This document shows positions 1 through 7,006 of a stretch of 42,518 nt of DNA, in pieces (position 1 is the first letter of the stretch; each line of letters begins with the position of its first letter). Both the position numbers and the translations under genes were made by a program. The notes below the pieces were generated by a model. The model was given only the letters and a program-made list of their open reading frames with translations. It was not told where the DNA came from and made no database searches. This stretch comes from an uncultured Lachnospiraceae bacterium (GTDB lineage: Bacteria; Bacillota; Clostridia; Lachnospirales; Lachnospiraceae): contig CAJOID010000007.1 of the NCBI GenBank assembly GCA_905234595.1, forward strand, positions 1 through 42,518, in the 5' to 3' direction.

Positions 1-383
1 GCGTCTGCTCCGTAATTCTCATAGAAAGGCGAGAATACAACCACGCGGTCACCGGGATCACAGACACTCATCATCGAAGCCATCATAGCTTCGGTACTCC
101 CGCAGGTGACCACTATCTCACTCTCCGGATCGATCTTCATCCCTGAGAAATGCTCGTGCTTCGAAGCCAAAGCATCACGGAAGTTCTTCGCACCCCAGGT
201 GAGCGCATACTGGTGAGGCCCGCGTGCTGCTATCTCACGGAGCTTATCCGTGATTTCGGTGGGCGGATCGAAGTCCGGGAATCCCTGTGAGAGATTGATC
301 GCGTTATATTCATTGGATACGCGTGTCATCCTCCTGATCACGGAATCCGTAAAGTGTGCTGTTTTCTCAGATAATGTTTTCAT
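1..383 (-). CDS. Pyridoxal-phosphate aminotransferase, class I/II (partial, N-terminal part only)
   Basis: The 127 residues visible start MKTLSEKTAHFTDSVIRRM and contain INLSQGFPDFDPP, the usual N-terminal signature of class I/II aminotransferases of the kynurenine/glutamine and methionine-salvage type. Further on are HQYALTWGAKNFRDAL and VVTCGSTEAMMASMM, the cofactor-phosphate-binding turn that normally follows. The catalytic lysine lies beyond the window, so the substrate cannot be fixed. The start is ATG at 383, preceded by an AGGAAT ribosome site. The gene reads leftwards out of the window; nadE ends 39 bases upstream of it on the same strand. Family assignment is strong; the specific amino-acid substrate is not known. 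Confidence 0.85.
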   Translation of the reverse strand, partial: MKTLSEKTAHFTDSVIRRMTRVSNEYNAINLSQGFPDFDPPTEITDKLREIAARGPHQYALTWGAKNFRDALASKHEHFSGMKIDPESEIVVTCGSTEAMMASMMSVCDPGDRVVVFSPFYENYGAD

Positions 384-422
384 GGTTTTATTCCTATAAA
401 CACTATGGCTCGTACGAGGAGA

Positions 423-1129
423 TTATCTTCGTTCGTATGAGGGGATGGTCTTAAGCGTATGCAGGTTGATGCGGTGCATGTGATCGATGCGTTCTCTGGT
501 GGAGTCATCTTCGCAGATTCCCTCGGTGATATATCTGTCGAGTACGGCGTATGTGAATCCGATCTTATCCTCATCGGACAGACCGGACAGACCGTCGGAA
601 GGAGTCTTATGTACGAGTTCCGCGGGAAGGCCGAGCGCTTCACCGATCTTAAGCACCTCCGTGACCGTATAGGCTGCGAGTATGCCGAAATCACCTGCTG
701 CATCTCCGTATTTGGTCGAATATCCAATATAGTCCTCGGACTTATTGCAGGTATTTGCAACCCGTCCGCCGTTCGGCAGACTCTGGGCAACTGCATAGAG
801 TGTGGTCATGCGGACTCTCGGAGGGATATTGATCTGAGTATCGCGGCTAAGCTCGATCTGCCCGGAAAGCGCAGCCTTGAGAGCGCTCGTCGTATCGCCT
901 ATATTGATGACCAGAGGCTTAAATCCGATATGTCGGCCTGCTCTCCGTCCGGCATGAGTACGGGGACCACGCGTTCGGGACCAAGTGCACGTACGAGCAG
1001 TGCAGCGCATACGCTCGAGTCCTTGCCGCCTGATATTCCTATCACGCCGGAGGCTGTCGGCCCGTTCTCCGCAAACCAGTCACGGATCCAGGAGGTTAGG
1101 TTGTCTATCTCTTTTTGCGCGTCAAACAT
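423..1129 (-). pseudogene. nadE: Ammonia-dependent NAD+ synthetase, frameshifted near position 935
   Basis: NadE makes NAD+ from deamido-NAD+, ATP and ammonia. The first reading frame (from ATG 1129, ribosome site GGAGAAAG) gives the N-terminus with the ATP-pyrophosphatase loop GVIGISGGKDSSV and VPVLMPDGEQADISD, then stops at once. A second frame continues with IGFKPLVINIGDTTSAL, then RVRMTTLYAVAQ, NKSEDYIGYSTKYGDAAGDF and KTPSDGLSGLSDEDKIGF, the rest of a normal NadE. About 10-12 residues that usually join ADISD to LGF are missing, so a short deletion that is not a multiple of three fits better than a one-base slip. The join lies in a single ATCGGAT heptamer that fits both frames, as expected if two direct copies recombined. 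It may be a true mutation or a sequence error. pncA and pncB of the same pathway are intact nearby. Confidence 0.85.
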
Positions 1130-1206
1130 TGTGCTTTCTCCAATTCAAATTGTGATCTTCTGTTCCACCGTCTTCCGGGATTACAGACTCGCTCTCTTCC
1201 GGGCGC

Positions 1207-1767
1207 CTACTCTCCCACTACCTGGAACCAGATATCGTTATACTGCTGATATCCGTTGATCGACAGGTGACCGTCGGGATATACATCCTCCTCCGTCATC
1301 CAGAATGTAGGGCTTAAGTCAGGCTCGCCATCCGGAGATGATATCTCTATCAGGCAATGCGCTCCGTTCAGGCCGGTATTCAGGTCCGATGCGGGTACAT
1401 CCAGTTTGATGATTGAGTTGTCCTCCATCTGCGCCGAGTCGATGGTCCAGGAGGTCAGTAGCTTATCATCGTTAACATACAGCCGGACCTCCACGGTCGC
1501 CGTGTTGTCGCGCATATACGTGGCGCCGTACAGCCACACCTGCTTAATGGTGTCAGTGTTGCTGATGAAGTCCTGTGTAACGGTTACTCCGCTCGTGATC
1601 TGTCCGACAGGATAATCTATGTCGAAATCGATCTGTGCCATCTCATCGATGAGCAGGATGCCGTCTGTGCCGGACGACGAGCCGCAGGATGTCAGGAACA
1701 TGACTGCAATGAGCATGAGGGCAAGTTGCGGGGTTTTCTTGTGGTTTTGAGTTGTTGGGGTTAACAT
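1207..1767 (-). CDS. Small secreted lipoprotein of unknown function
   Basis: The 186-aa product has a lipoprotein signal peptide: a hydrophobic stretch (residues 14-25) ending in the lipobox FLTSC with Cys28, followed by a Ser/Gly linker. The mature part is rich in beta-strand-like segments and polar residues, and no known catalytic motif is visible. It is probably anchored on the outer face of the membrane. The start ATG is part of a GGTTAACATAA motif copy on the opposite strand. The ribosome site is weak (GAAAGA), so a later ATG inside the signal peptide cannot be excluded. The gene sits just downstream of the tandem-repeat block and upstream of nadE on the same strand. I do not recognise the family. 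Confidence 0.7.
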   Translation of the reverse strand: MLTPTTQNHKKTPQLALMLIAVMFLTSCGSSSGTDGILLIDEMAQIDFDIDYPVGQITSGVTVTQDFISNTDTIKQVWLYGATYMRDNTATVEVRLYVNDDKLLTSWTIDSAQMEDNSIIKLDVPASDLNTGLNGAHCLIEISSPDGEPDLSPTFWMTEEDVYPDGHLSINGYQQYNDIWFQVVGE

Positions 1768-1769
1768 AA
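1759..1769 (+). repeat. GGTTAACATAA motif, copy 1
   Basis: Exact 11-mer overlapping the start codon of the small lipoprotein gene, which reads ATG TTA ACC on the minus strand. Confidence 0.8.
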
Positions 1770-1795
1770 CATCTTTCTGTCTAATATTGGATGCT

Positions 1796-2108
1796 GTGAG
1801 TGGACGGTTTACGGGTTTTTATGTTTATTCTTCGGTTTTACCCGTAATTCTCGCTGGATCTGCGACGCGGATCTTCTGCGGTGAGCGGATTTTTACGGGT
1901 TTTTCTGCTTATTCCTCGGTTTTACCCGTAATTTTGCGTTCGATCTGGGTGGCGGATCTTCTGCGGTGAGCGGATTTTTACGGGTTTTCTGCTTATTCTT
2001 CGGATTTACCCGTAATTCTCGCCGGATCTGCGACGCGGATCTTCTGCGGTGAGCGGATTTTTACGGGTTTTTATGTTTATTCTTCGGTTTTACCCGTAAT
2101 TTCCGCCG
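1796..2108. repeat. Four ~85-bp tandem repeats, each with a hairpin
   Basis: Units start at 1796, 1881, 1966 and 2049 (85, 85, 83 and a partial 60 bases), each opening with GTGAG and closing with CGGATCTTCTGCG. Inside every unit the octamer TTACGGGT is followed 23-24 bases later by its complement ACCCGTAA (1809/1840, 1893/1924, 1978/2008, 2061/2092), so every unit can fold into a stem. The differences lie mainly in the loops and spacers. The block is non-coding: the short open frames across it have no ribosome site. It lies between a minus-strand lipoprotein gene and the plus-strand comEC. The units are contiguous, not separated by unique spacers, so this is not a CRISPR array. Confidence 0.9.
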
Positions 2109-2135
2109 TGGCCGTAGGACAACGCCTCTTTGGAA

Positions 2136-2155
2136 TGTATATCCCCGGATATACA
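2136..2155. other. 20-bp near-perfect palindrome
   Basis: TGTATATCC and GGATATACA flank a central CC. It lies just after the tandem repeats, in non-coding DNA upstream of comEC. It could be a regulator-binding site or a small hairpin; there is no other evidence. Confidence 0.5.
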
Positions 2156-2182
2156 CCGGATTTGCGGAGTAGCAATTCTTCG

Positions 2183-2214
2183 GCCACTTCTATACCCCGG
2201 ATCTGTGAAGTGGC
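2183..2214. other. Inverted repeat in the comEC upstream region
   Basis: GCCACTTC (2183-2190) pairs perfectly with GAAGTGGC (2207-2214) across a 16-base loop. There is no long T-run after it, so it is a poor terminator; the function is unknown. Confidence 0.5.
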
Positions 2215-2278
2215 TTTACCGCGGTGAGTCGATTGTAATCAGATTATTACAGGGTGTACGCTTTACTGCGGCAACCGA

Positions 2279-2306
2279 TTGACAACAGATTTCCAACGTG
2301 TATAAT
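2279..2306 (+). promoter_or_regulatory. Sigma-A promoter for comEC
   Basis: A perfect -35 TTGACA (2279-2284) and a perfect -10 TATAAT (2301-2306) are separated by 16 bases. The predicted transcript starts near 2313, leaving a leader of about 65 bases before comEC. Confidence 0.85.
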
Positions 2307-2379
2307 TCTACCATACTGTTCATAATCTGTTTATCAAAAACTATCATATTGCTTGTCCGGAGAGACCTTAAGGAAGTTT

Positions 2380-4758
2380 ATGCGCAGACCGCTGGCGACC
2401 ATGGGTCTCTTCTTTATATTCATATTGCTGATAATTCAGCTAATCTTCCCATCCGAACCGGCTGACTACGGCAGGTTCGATGGTGATACTGTGTCCGTGA
2501 CAGGCACCCTCTCCCGCGTTGAATATAAGAAGAAAGACGATCAGATCCGCACCATATGGTATCTGTCGGATATAGTTACAGGTATAGATGCAAGTCAGTC
2601 TACAGATATCAAAGCAGGACTCTCCATAGAATCGAAGTCTCAGATTCTATGCTATATGGATAGTGAAGCCGGAAACATCGGACATTCCAGTCCATTCACC
2701 GGGACTGAAGCTTCGGTGGATATGTTGCCGGAGGGTGAACTGTCGGGAGTTGAACTGTCAGAGGCTGGTCTGTCGGGGGTTGGACTGTCGGAGGCTGTAC
2801 CGCTGGCAGCTGCTCCTCCGAATGCTGTACCGCTCGGAACTACGGTCACTGTCCGCGGGCGTATACGGCCCTTCTCGCCTCCGACCAATCCCGGACAATT
2901 CGATATGCCGAGATACTATGACATGAGCCATATAGTATTCGCTCTTACCGGTGCAAGTCTGCTCTCTTCAGACAATTCACATCTGACTCCGATCTGGCGC
3001 CTCCGCGACAGGCTGTCTCATATCCGGACCAATATCGGCCTGCTCTGTGACATGTGTATGGATGAAGACGATTCGTCCGTGGTCAGGGCCATGCTTCTCG
3101 GCGATAAGTCCGCCATGAACCCCGATACGAAATCTCTCTACTCGCGAAACGGTATCGCACATATCCTGGCGATCTCAGGCCTGCATATATCCATGCTGGG
3201 TATGGGGCTGGTCACCGTGATGAAGAAGGTCCGCATCCCCACTGCCCTGTCTGCCGGCACAGCGATAGTCCTCATGATCATGTACGGTATGATGACCGGC
3301 ATGGCTGCCTCAGCCGCCAGAGCGATCATCATGTTTTCACTCAGGATGCTGGCGGATATCGTCCACCGGACGTATGACATGGCGACAGCCCTCGTGATCG
3401 CAGCCGTACTTGTGCTCATAGAACAGCCGGCTTATCTGTTCTACTCGGGATTCCAGTTTTCTTTCGGTGCAATAACAGCTGTGATTTTGATCCTGCCCCT
3501 GCTGGAAGATGTATTTCCACGCCTGTTGTCCGGGTGTATATCGATCAACATCGTTACTCTGCCTGTCTATCTGTGGAATAACTACTACTATCCGCTGATA
3601 TCCGTGATCTTAAACCTCTATATCATTCCGCTTATGAGTGTGCTTCTCGGGTGTGCGATCATTGCTGTCGCCGGATGTGCAATCTATATCCCACTGGGCA
3701 GGATATTCGCTATACCTGTCCATCTCATACTGGCTGTATATGAATGGTCATGCAGGATAGCCGACAGGCTTCCCGTAAACAGATATGTCTCCGGAAAGCC
3801 CACTATGGTTAACATAATATTGTACATCGGCATAGTATCCGTGATATTGATCTTCCGTAGATATCACACGCGTTTACAGGTCATGATGCATCTTGTATTT
3901 GCCTGTATTATGTTAACCACATCTTATCGAGTTGGGGTTGACATAACTCTGATAGATGTCGGGCAGGGAGACGGTATCCATATCACTGATAACTGTGGCA
4001 CCGACATTCTCATAGACGGTGGTTCATCGGATGTGACGGATGTGGGGACATACAGGATCGGACCGTATCTGTATTCACAGGGAGTGTCAGAGGTCGATGC
4101 GGCATTCATCACTCATCTGGATGCTGATCATTATAACGGGATACTGGAGATGCTCATTGATGGCGGAGTAAGCATGCCGCATATCGATACGCTCTATCTC
4201 ACCTCTTCCTCTGTGATAATGGGCGGGGAAGCTTACGATGCTTTGGTCGAAGCCGCTGAATCCGGACATACCAAAGTATGTACCGTTACCGCAGGTGACG
4301 TATTTAATAAGGGAGAACTCACATTTACCTGCTTGTATCCGGACAGCAGCTGCCACGGAGAGGATACCAACAATGAAAGTCTGGTGCTGGATATGGAATA
4401 TGGAGGGATAAGGGAAGACAGACCAGTCCATATGCTTTTTACCGGGGATCTGGGTGATGATGGAGAGACCGCTCTGACTGAGAAGATCGGACAATATATA
4501 CAGCCGGACGACTACCTGATACTCAAGTGTGCTCACCACGGGTCGAAGAATTCGACCTATGAGCCTTTTCTTGATGAGGCAGGGCCGGACCTCGTGCTGA
4601 TATCTGCCGGTCACGACAACTCTTACGGGCATCCGAATACGGAAACCCTGGAGCGCCTTGATAAGCGAAACATACCGCACTACTGCACGATCGATCATGG
4701 CGCACTTGATGTGCACATATCCGGAAGCGAGGTGATAATTCAGCCGTTTATAAACTGA
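2380..4758 (+). CDS. comEC: DNA internalization-related competence protein ComEC/Rec2
   Basis: ComEC forms the membrane channel that carries single-stranded DNA into the cell in natural transformation. The protein has an N-terminal membrane helix (MGLFFIFILLIIQLIF), an OB-like soluble part containing TVTVRGRIRPFSPPTNPGQFD, a multi-helix Competence domain (from about residue 235, with LAISGLHISMLGMGL) and a C-terminal metallo-beta-lactamase-like domain. That last domain keeps IDVGQGDGIHI, THLDADHYNG, FTGDLGDDGE and LKCAHHGSKNSTYEPF, so a nuclease-type metal site looks intact. ATG 2380 is chosen because AAGGA lies 5 bases upstream; a TTG at 2353 would add nine residues but has no ribosome site. 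A short pentapeptide repeat interrupts the OB-like part. comEA lies 6 kb away on the other strand. Confidence 0.92.
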   Translation: MRRPLATMGLFFIFILLIIQLIFPSEPADYGRFDGDTVSVTGTLSRVEYKKKDDQIRTIWYLSDIVTGIDASQSTDIKAGLSIESKSQILCYMDSEAGNIGHSSPFTGTEASVDMLPEGELSGVELSEAGLSGVGLSEAVPLAAAPPNAVPLGTTVTVRGRIRPFSPPTNPGQFDMPRYYDMSHIVFALTGASLLSSDNSHLTPIWRLRDRLSHIRTNIGLLCDMCMDEDDSSVVRAMLLGDKSAMNPDTKSLYSRNGIAHILAISGLHISMLGMGLVTVMKKVRIPTALSAGTAIVLMIMYGMMTGMAASAARAIIMFSLRMLADIVHRTYDMATALVIAAVLVLIEQPAYLFYSGFQFSFGAITAVILILPLLEDVFPRLLSGCISINIVTLPVYLWNNYYYPLISVILNLYIIPLMSVLLGCAIIAVAGCAIYIPLGRIFAIPVHLILAVYEWSCRIADRLPVNRYVSGKPTMVNIILYIGIVSVILIFRRYHTRLQVMMHLVFACIMLTTSYRVGVDITLIDVGQGDGIHITDNCGTDILIDGGSSDVTDVGTYRIGPYLYSQGVSEVDAAFITHLDADHYNGILEMLIDGGVSMPHIDTLYLTSSSVIMGGEAYDALVEAAESGHTKVCTVTAGDVFNKGELTFTCLYPDSSCHGEDTNNESLVLDMEYGGIREDRPVHMLFTGDLGDDGETALTEKIGQYIQPDDYLILKCAHHGSKNSTYEPFLDEAGPDLVLISAGHDNSYGHPNTETLERLDKRNIPHYCTIDHGALDVHISGSEVIIQPFIN
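2740..2799 (+). repeat. In-frame 15-bp/30-bp minisatellite inside comEC
   Basis: Two 30-bp units (2740-2769 and 2770-2799), each made of two related 15-bp halves starting CTGTC, encode LSGVE LSEAG LSGVG LSEAV. The array sits between the N-terminal helix and the first Competence-domain helices. Its length is a multiple of three, so changes in copy number would keep the frame. Confidence 0.8.
3807..3817 (+). repeat. GGTTAACATAA motif, copy 2
   Basis: Exact 11-mer within comEC, read on the coding strand as part of ATG GTT AAC ATA. Confidence 0.8.
3908..3918 (-). repeat. GGTTAACATAA motif, copy 3
   Basis: Exact 11-mer on the minus strand within comEC, where the coding strand reads ATG TTA ACC. 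A one-base variant, GGTTGACATAA, follows at 3937-3947. Confidence 0.8.
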
Positions 4759-4804
4759 AAACCATATGATGGCTTCAGCCTGGGAGCCGAAGGGGTGATA
4801 TGCC

Positions 4805-4828
4805 GACCGCCGAGTAATAAAGGAGGTC
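4805..4828 (+). promoter_or_regulatory. Hairpin sequestering the toxin ribosome site
   Basis: GACCGCC (4805-4811) can pair with GGAGGTC (4822-4828) with one mismatch across a 10-base loop. This would hide the AAGGAGG ribosome site of the small peptide gene. Such self-inhibiting leaders are common in type I toxin mRNAs. Confidence 0.55.
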
Positions 4829-4835
4829 GATGCCA

Positions 4836-4922
4836 ATGATCAATAATGCGGATCTTTTCCAATTTGTGATTATGCTTTGCGCAGTGGTTACTCTCGTTGT
4901 AATCCTTGTACGTAAAAAGTAG
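4836..4922 (+). CDS. Small holin-like hydrophobic peptide, candidate type I toxin
   Basis: The 28-aa peptide starts MINNADLFQFVIMLC and ends in LVRKK: one membrane-spanning segment followed by a short basic tail, the build of the small holin-like toxins of Firmicutes. The consensus ribosome site AAGGAGG lies 9 bases before ATG 4836; ATG 4830, adding Met-Pro, is only 3 bases from it. The leader can fold back on the ribosome site. An oppositely directed RNA with a perfect promoter covers the 3' end and downstream region. Its action is expected at the cell membrane when antisense control fails. No clear promoter for this strand was found in 4759-4820, so it may start within the end of comEC. Toxicity is inferred. 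Confidence 0.7.
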   Translation: MINNADLFQFVIMLCAVVTLVVILVRKK

Positions 4923-4953
4923 CACCCCCTGCCGCAAACTGGTGTGCTACTTT
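4914..4953 (-). terminator. Intrinsic terminator of the antisense RNA, probably bidirectional
   Basis: AAAGTAGCAC (4916-4925) pairs perfectly with GTGCTACTTT (4944-4953) around an 18-base loop. On the minus strand it ends in TTTTT. On the plus strand it could also end the toxin mRNA just after its stop codon. Confidence 0.8.
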
Positions 4954-5005
4954 AGTAACATCTTAGCCGGCGGGTAGGACGCATCTACCGTTCGGCTCTC
5001 TCGTT
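4914..5005 (-). ncRNA. Candidate antisense RNA antitoxin
   Basis: A perfect minus-strand promoter predicts a transcript starting near 5005 and ending at the 4914-4953 hairpin plus T-run, about 92 nt. It would fold into a 5' nested hairpin (GGTAG with CTACC inside AGCCG with CGGCT, within 4966-4999) and the terminator hairpin. It is complementary to the last codons and 3' region of the small peptide mRNA, the usual layout of a type I antitoxin. There is no open frame or ribosome site in it. Exact ends are estimates. Confidence 0.65.
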
Positions 5006-5011
5006 GAATTC

Positions 5012-5039
5012 ATTATAACATCGGATGTGATCATGTCAA
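5012..5039 (-). promoter_or_regulatory. Consensus promoter for the antisense RNA
   Basis: On the minus strand TTGACA (5034-5039) and TATAAT (5012-5017) are both perfect, with a 16-base spacer. No open reading frame follows, which points to a non-coding transcript. Confidence 0.85.
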
Positions 5040-5045
5040 GCGTGC

Positions 5046-5079
5046 AAAAAAGGGCTGCCGCGGTTGCGACAGCCCTTTT
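5046..5079 (-). terminator. Intrinsic terminator after hsp20
   Basis: AAAAGGGCTG and CAGCCCTTTT form a 10-bp stem around a GC-rich 12-base loop, followed on the minus strand by a run of T. It ends the hsp20 transcript before the antisense-RNA promoter. Confidence 0.9.
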
Positions 5080-5108
5080 AATATCACATGTTACAGAGTC
5101 CGGATCGT

Positions 5109-5558
5109 TTATCCGGCGATGGCGATGTACTTCTTCTCGGGAGCCTTCGGTGCTTCCTTCTTCGGGATCATCAGATTCAGTACGCCGTGCTTGAACGAAG
5201 CCTTGATGTCTTCCTCTGTGAGGTTCTCGCCTACATAGAAGTTTCTCTGCATCGATCCGCAGTAACGCTCCTGTCTGATCAGTTTACCCTTCTTATCCTT
5301 CTCGTCCTTGTCGAGCTCCTTGGTTGCGCTGACTGTCAGGTAACCGTCGTTGAGTTCGAGCTGGATCTCTTCTTTGGCGAAGCCGGGCAGGTCAATATCT
5401 ACTTCGAATCCCTCGTCATTTTCATGTACATCGGTCTTCATCAGTCTGTCGGCATGTCTGCCGTAAAGCTTCTTCTCTGTGCGGTCTAAATCGTTGAATT
5501 CAGGGAACTTGAACCAATCATCAAATAATCCGTCTCCAAAAATGCTGGGTGCTAACAT
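5109..5558 (-). CDS. Small heat-shock protein, Hsp20/alpha-crystallin family
   Basis: The 149-aa product is a cytosolic holdase chaperone that binds unfolding proteins. The alpha-crystallin domain fills residues ~35-140: VDIDLPGFAKEEIQLELNDGYLTVSA, RQERYCGSMQRNFYVGENL and ASFKHGVLNLMIPKK, followed by a short C-terminal tail with the I-x-I-type anchor (YIAIAG). ATG 5558 is chosen because AAGGAGG lies 8 bases upstream; an ATG six codons earlier overlaps that ribosome site. It is a single-gene transcript: a HrcA (CIRCE) operator overlaps its promoter and a strong terminator follows. Control by HrcA rather than by CtsR or sigma-B is therefore expected. Confidence 0.95.
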   Translation of the reverse strand: MLAPSIFGDGLFDDWFKFPEFNDLDRTEKKLYGRHADRLMKTDVHENDEGFEVDIDLPGFAKEEIQLELNDGYLTVSATKELDKDEKDKKGKLIRQERYCGSMQRNFYVGENLTEEDIKASFKHGVLNLMIPKKEAPKAPEKKYIAIAG

Positions 5559-5681
5559 AATGCTTACCTCCTTCATATATCTGAACTCCTTTAAAGTTAT
5601 GATAGGTTTACGGTTACGAACTTCGGATCTCTCGGCGCCCTGATCTACCGGATCGCTGCCTCATTTCCTCTGTTCGATTAT

Positions 5682-5710
5682 GTTATAGCACCGTTATTAG
5701 CACTCGTCAA
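5682..5710 (-). promoter_or_regulatory. hsp20 promoter embedded in the CIRCE element
   Basis: Minus-strand -35 TTGACG (5705-5710) lies in the spacer of the CIRCE palindrome, and -10 TATAAC (5682-5687) follows after 17 bases. Bound HrcA would cover the -35 box. Confidence 0.8.
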
Positions 5711-5723
5711 GGGTGAGTGCTAA
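5697..5723. promoter_or_regulatory. CIRCE operator (HrcA binding site)
   Basis: TTAGCACTC, nine bases, GAGTGCTAA: a perfect match to the CIRCE consensus. It lies upstream of hsp20 and overlaps its -35 box. Confidence 0.97.
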
Positions 5724-5753
5724 TAATATTTTATTAACTTTCTAAAAAAAGTA

Positions 5754-6950
5754 TTAATGCGACATCCTCCAGTCTATGCAACGCTGTACATACTTGATAT
5801 ACTCGGGATTCTTGCACATGCCCTTGCCTTCGACATCGGATATCTTCGCTACATCCTGCCCGTTACACTCGGTGGTCTTCATGACTATATTGAGCGGCTC
5901 CGCGTCCGTATCGTTGGCAAGATATGTGCCTATTCCGAATGCGACTTTGGCCCTGTCCTTGAAATATGTCCTGATCTTATCTGCCCTTTCGAAATCCAGG
6001 CTGTCCGAGAAAAGCAGAGTCTTGGTCCTGGGATCTATGCCGAGTCCCTCATAATGAGCGATCATCTTGTCTCCCCACTCATACGGATCTCCGCTGTCAT
6101 GACGTACGCCCGAGAAAAGTGTCGCGTATGTCAGCTGGAAATCACGCAGGAAACAGTCTGTCGTGATCGCATCCGTCAGGGCCGTCCCGTTTAAGATGCC
6201 GTATTCCTTCACCCAGTGATCAAGCGCGTACCAGTTGGAATACGCGGGATTATGCTTATGATTGCCCTGGCCGATGCACATGATCCATTCGTGGGCCATG
6301 GTCCCGACCGGGGTCACATTATACTTTTTAGCCAGATATACGTTGGATGTGCCGACGAATATGGAGTCCGGATATGTATGATCCGCGAATTCACTCACAG
6401 CGAGCTCCTGAGCTTCGGCAGAGAGGCGGCGTCTTAAGCCAAACTCACTGAACGGACCGATGTTCAGTTCACCGTTCACTATCCTGTCGCACTTGATCTG
6501 AAGCCGCTTGCGGAAACTGGTAAGCAGTTCGTCGTATGAGTATTTCATACGGAAATAAACCTCATTCACGATGGCGAGCGTGGGTATCTCATACATCGAG
6601 GTGTTAAGCCAGGTTCCCGTGGTCTCGATGGTCAGGCCGCAATCACCCTCCTCGGTGATCGTGAAGTCCTCGTATCTGGGGTGCCACAGTCTGAGGAAAT
6701 CGATGTAGGATGACTTAAACCACGTGATCCCCTTCAGATATGTAAGTTCCTCTTCAGTGAACTTCAGGTCACAGTATGCCCTGATCTGGGCTCTGATCTC
6801 CTCTACCATCTCATGTGTGAAATGCACATCGGTATTTCTGCACTTGAAGCTCCATTTGGTCGTATAACTCGGGAACTGGTGGTATATCGCCTGTCCCATC
6901 GAGAACTTATATGTGTCTATTTCAAGTAAGCTGTTGATGATCTGATTCAT
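5754..6950 (-). CDS. pncB: Nicotinate phosphoribosyltransferase
   Basis: PncB joins nicotinate to PRPP in the NAD+ salvage pathway. The 398-aa length fits the family, as do the motifs LEIDTYKFSMGQAIY near the N-terminus, FSEFGLRRRLS, FVGTSNVYLAKKY, GTMAHEWIMCIGQ (the conserved histidine region), GVRHDSGDPYEWG and LLFSDSLD in the phosphoribosyl-binding part. It lies 56 bases downstream of pncA on the same strand, so the two consecutive steps nicotinamide to nicotinate to nicotinate mononucleotide are co-encoded. The last enzyme, nadE, is 4.6 kb further on and appears broken here. Confidence 0.95.
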   Translation of the reverse strand: MNQIINSLLEIDTYKFSMGQAIYHQFPSYTTKWSFKCRNTDVHFTHEMVEEIRAQIRAYCDLKFTEEELTYLKGITWFKSSYIDFLRLWHPRYEDFTITEEGDCGLTIETTGTWLNTSMYEIPTLAIVNEVYFRMKYSYDELLTSFRKRLQIKCDRIVNGELNIGPFSEFGLRRRLSAEAQELAVSEFADHTYPDSIFVGTSNVYLAKKYNVTPVGTMAHEWIMCIGQGNHKHNPAYSNWYALDHWVKEYGILNGTALTDAITTDCFLRDFQLTYATLFSGVRHDSGDPYEWGDKMIAHYEGLGIDPRTKTLLFSDSLDFERADKIRTYFKDRAKVAFGIGTYLANDTDAEPLNIVMKTTECNGQDVAKISDVEGKGMCKNPEYIKYVQRCIDWRMSH

Positions 6951-7006
6951 GGTTATCTCCTTATGATAGGCGCAGGGACATATATGCCCCCGCTTCTAAA
7001 GTCACG

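Noticed and set aside
1787-1969. 60-codon frame across the tandem repeats
   Set aside because: It only reflects the repeat unit read in one frame, with no ribosome site and no conservation beyond the repeat.
1796-2108. Possible CRISPR array
   Set aside because: The repeats are contiguous, ~85 bp, and there are no unique spacers of constant length and no cas genes.
3937-3947. GGTTGACATAA, read as a -35 promoter box
   Set aside because: It lies inside comEC without a matching -10 box; it is better viewed as a variant of the 11-mer.
4087-4836. 249-codon open frame on the minus strand opposite the ComEC metallo-beta-lactamase domain
   Set aside because: The plus strand encodes intact ComEC motifs there, and the frame has no start signal.
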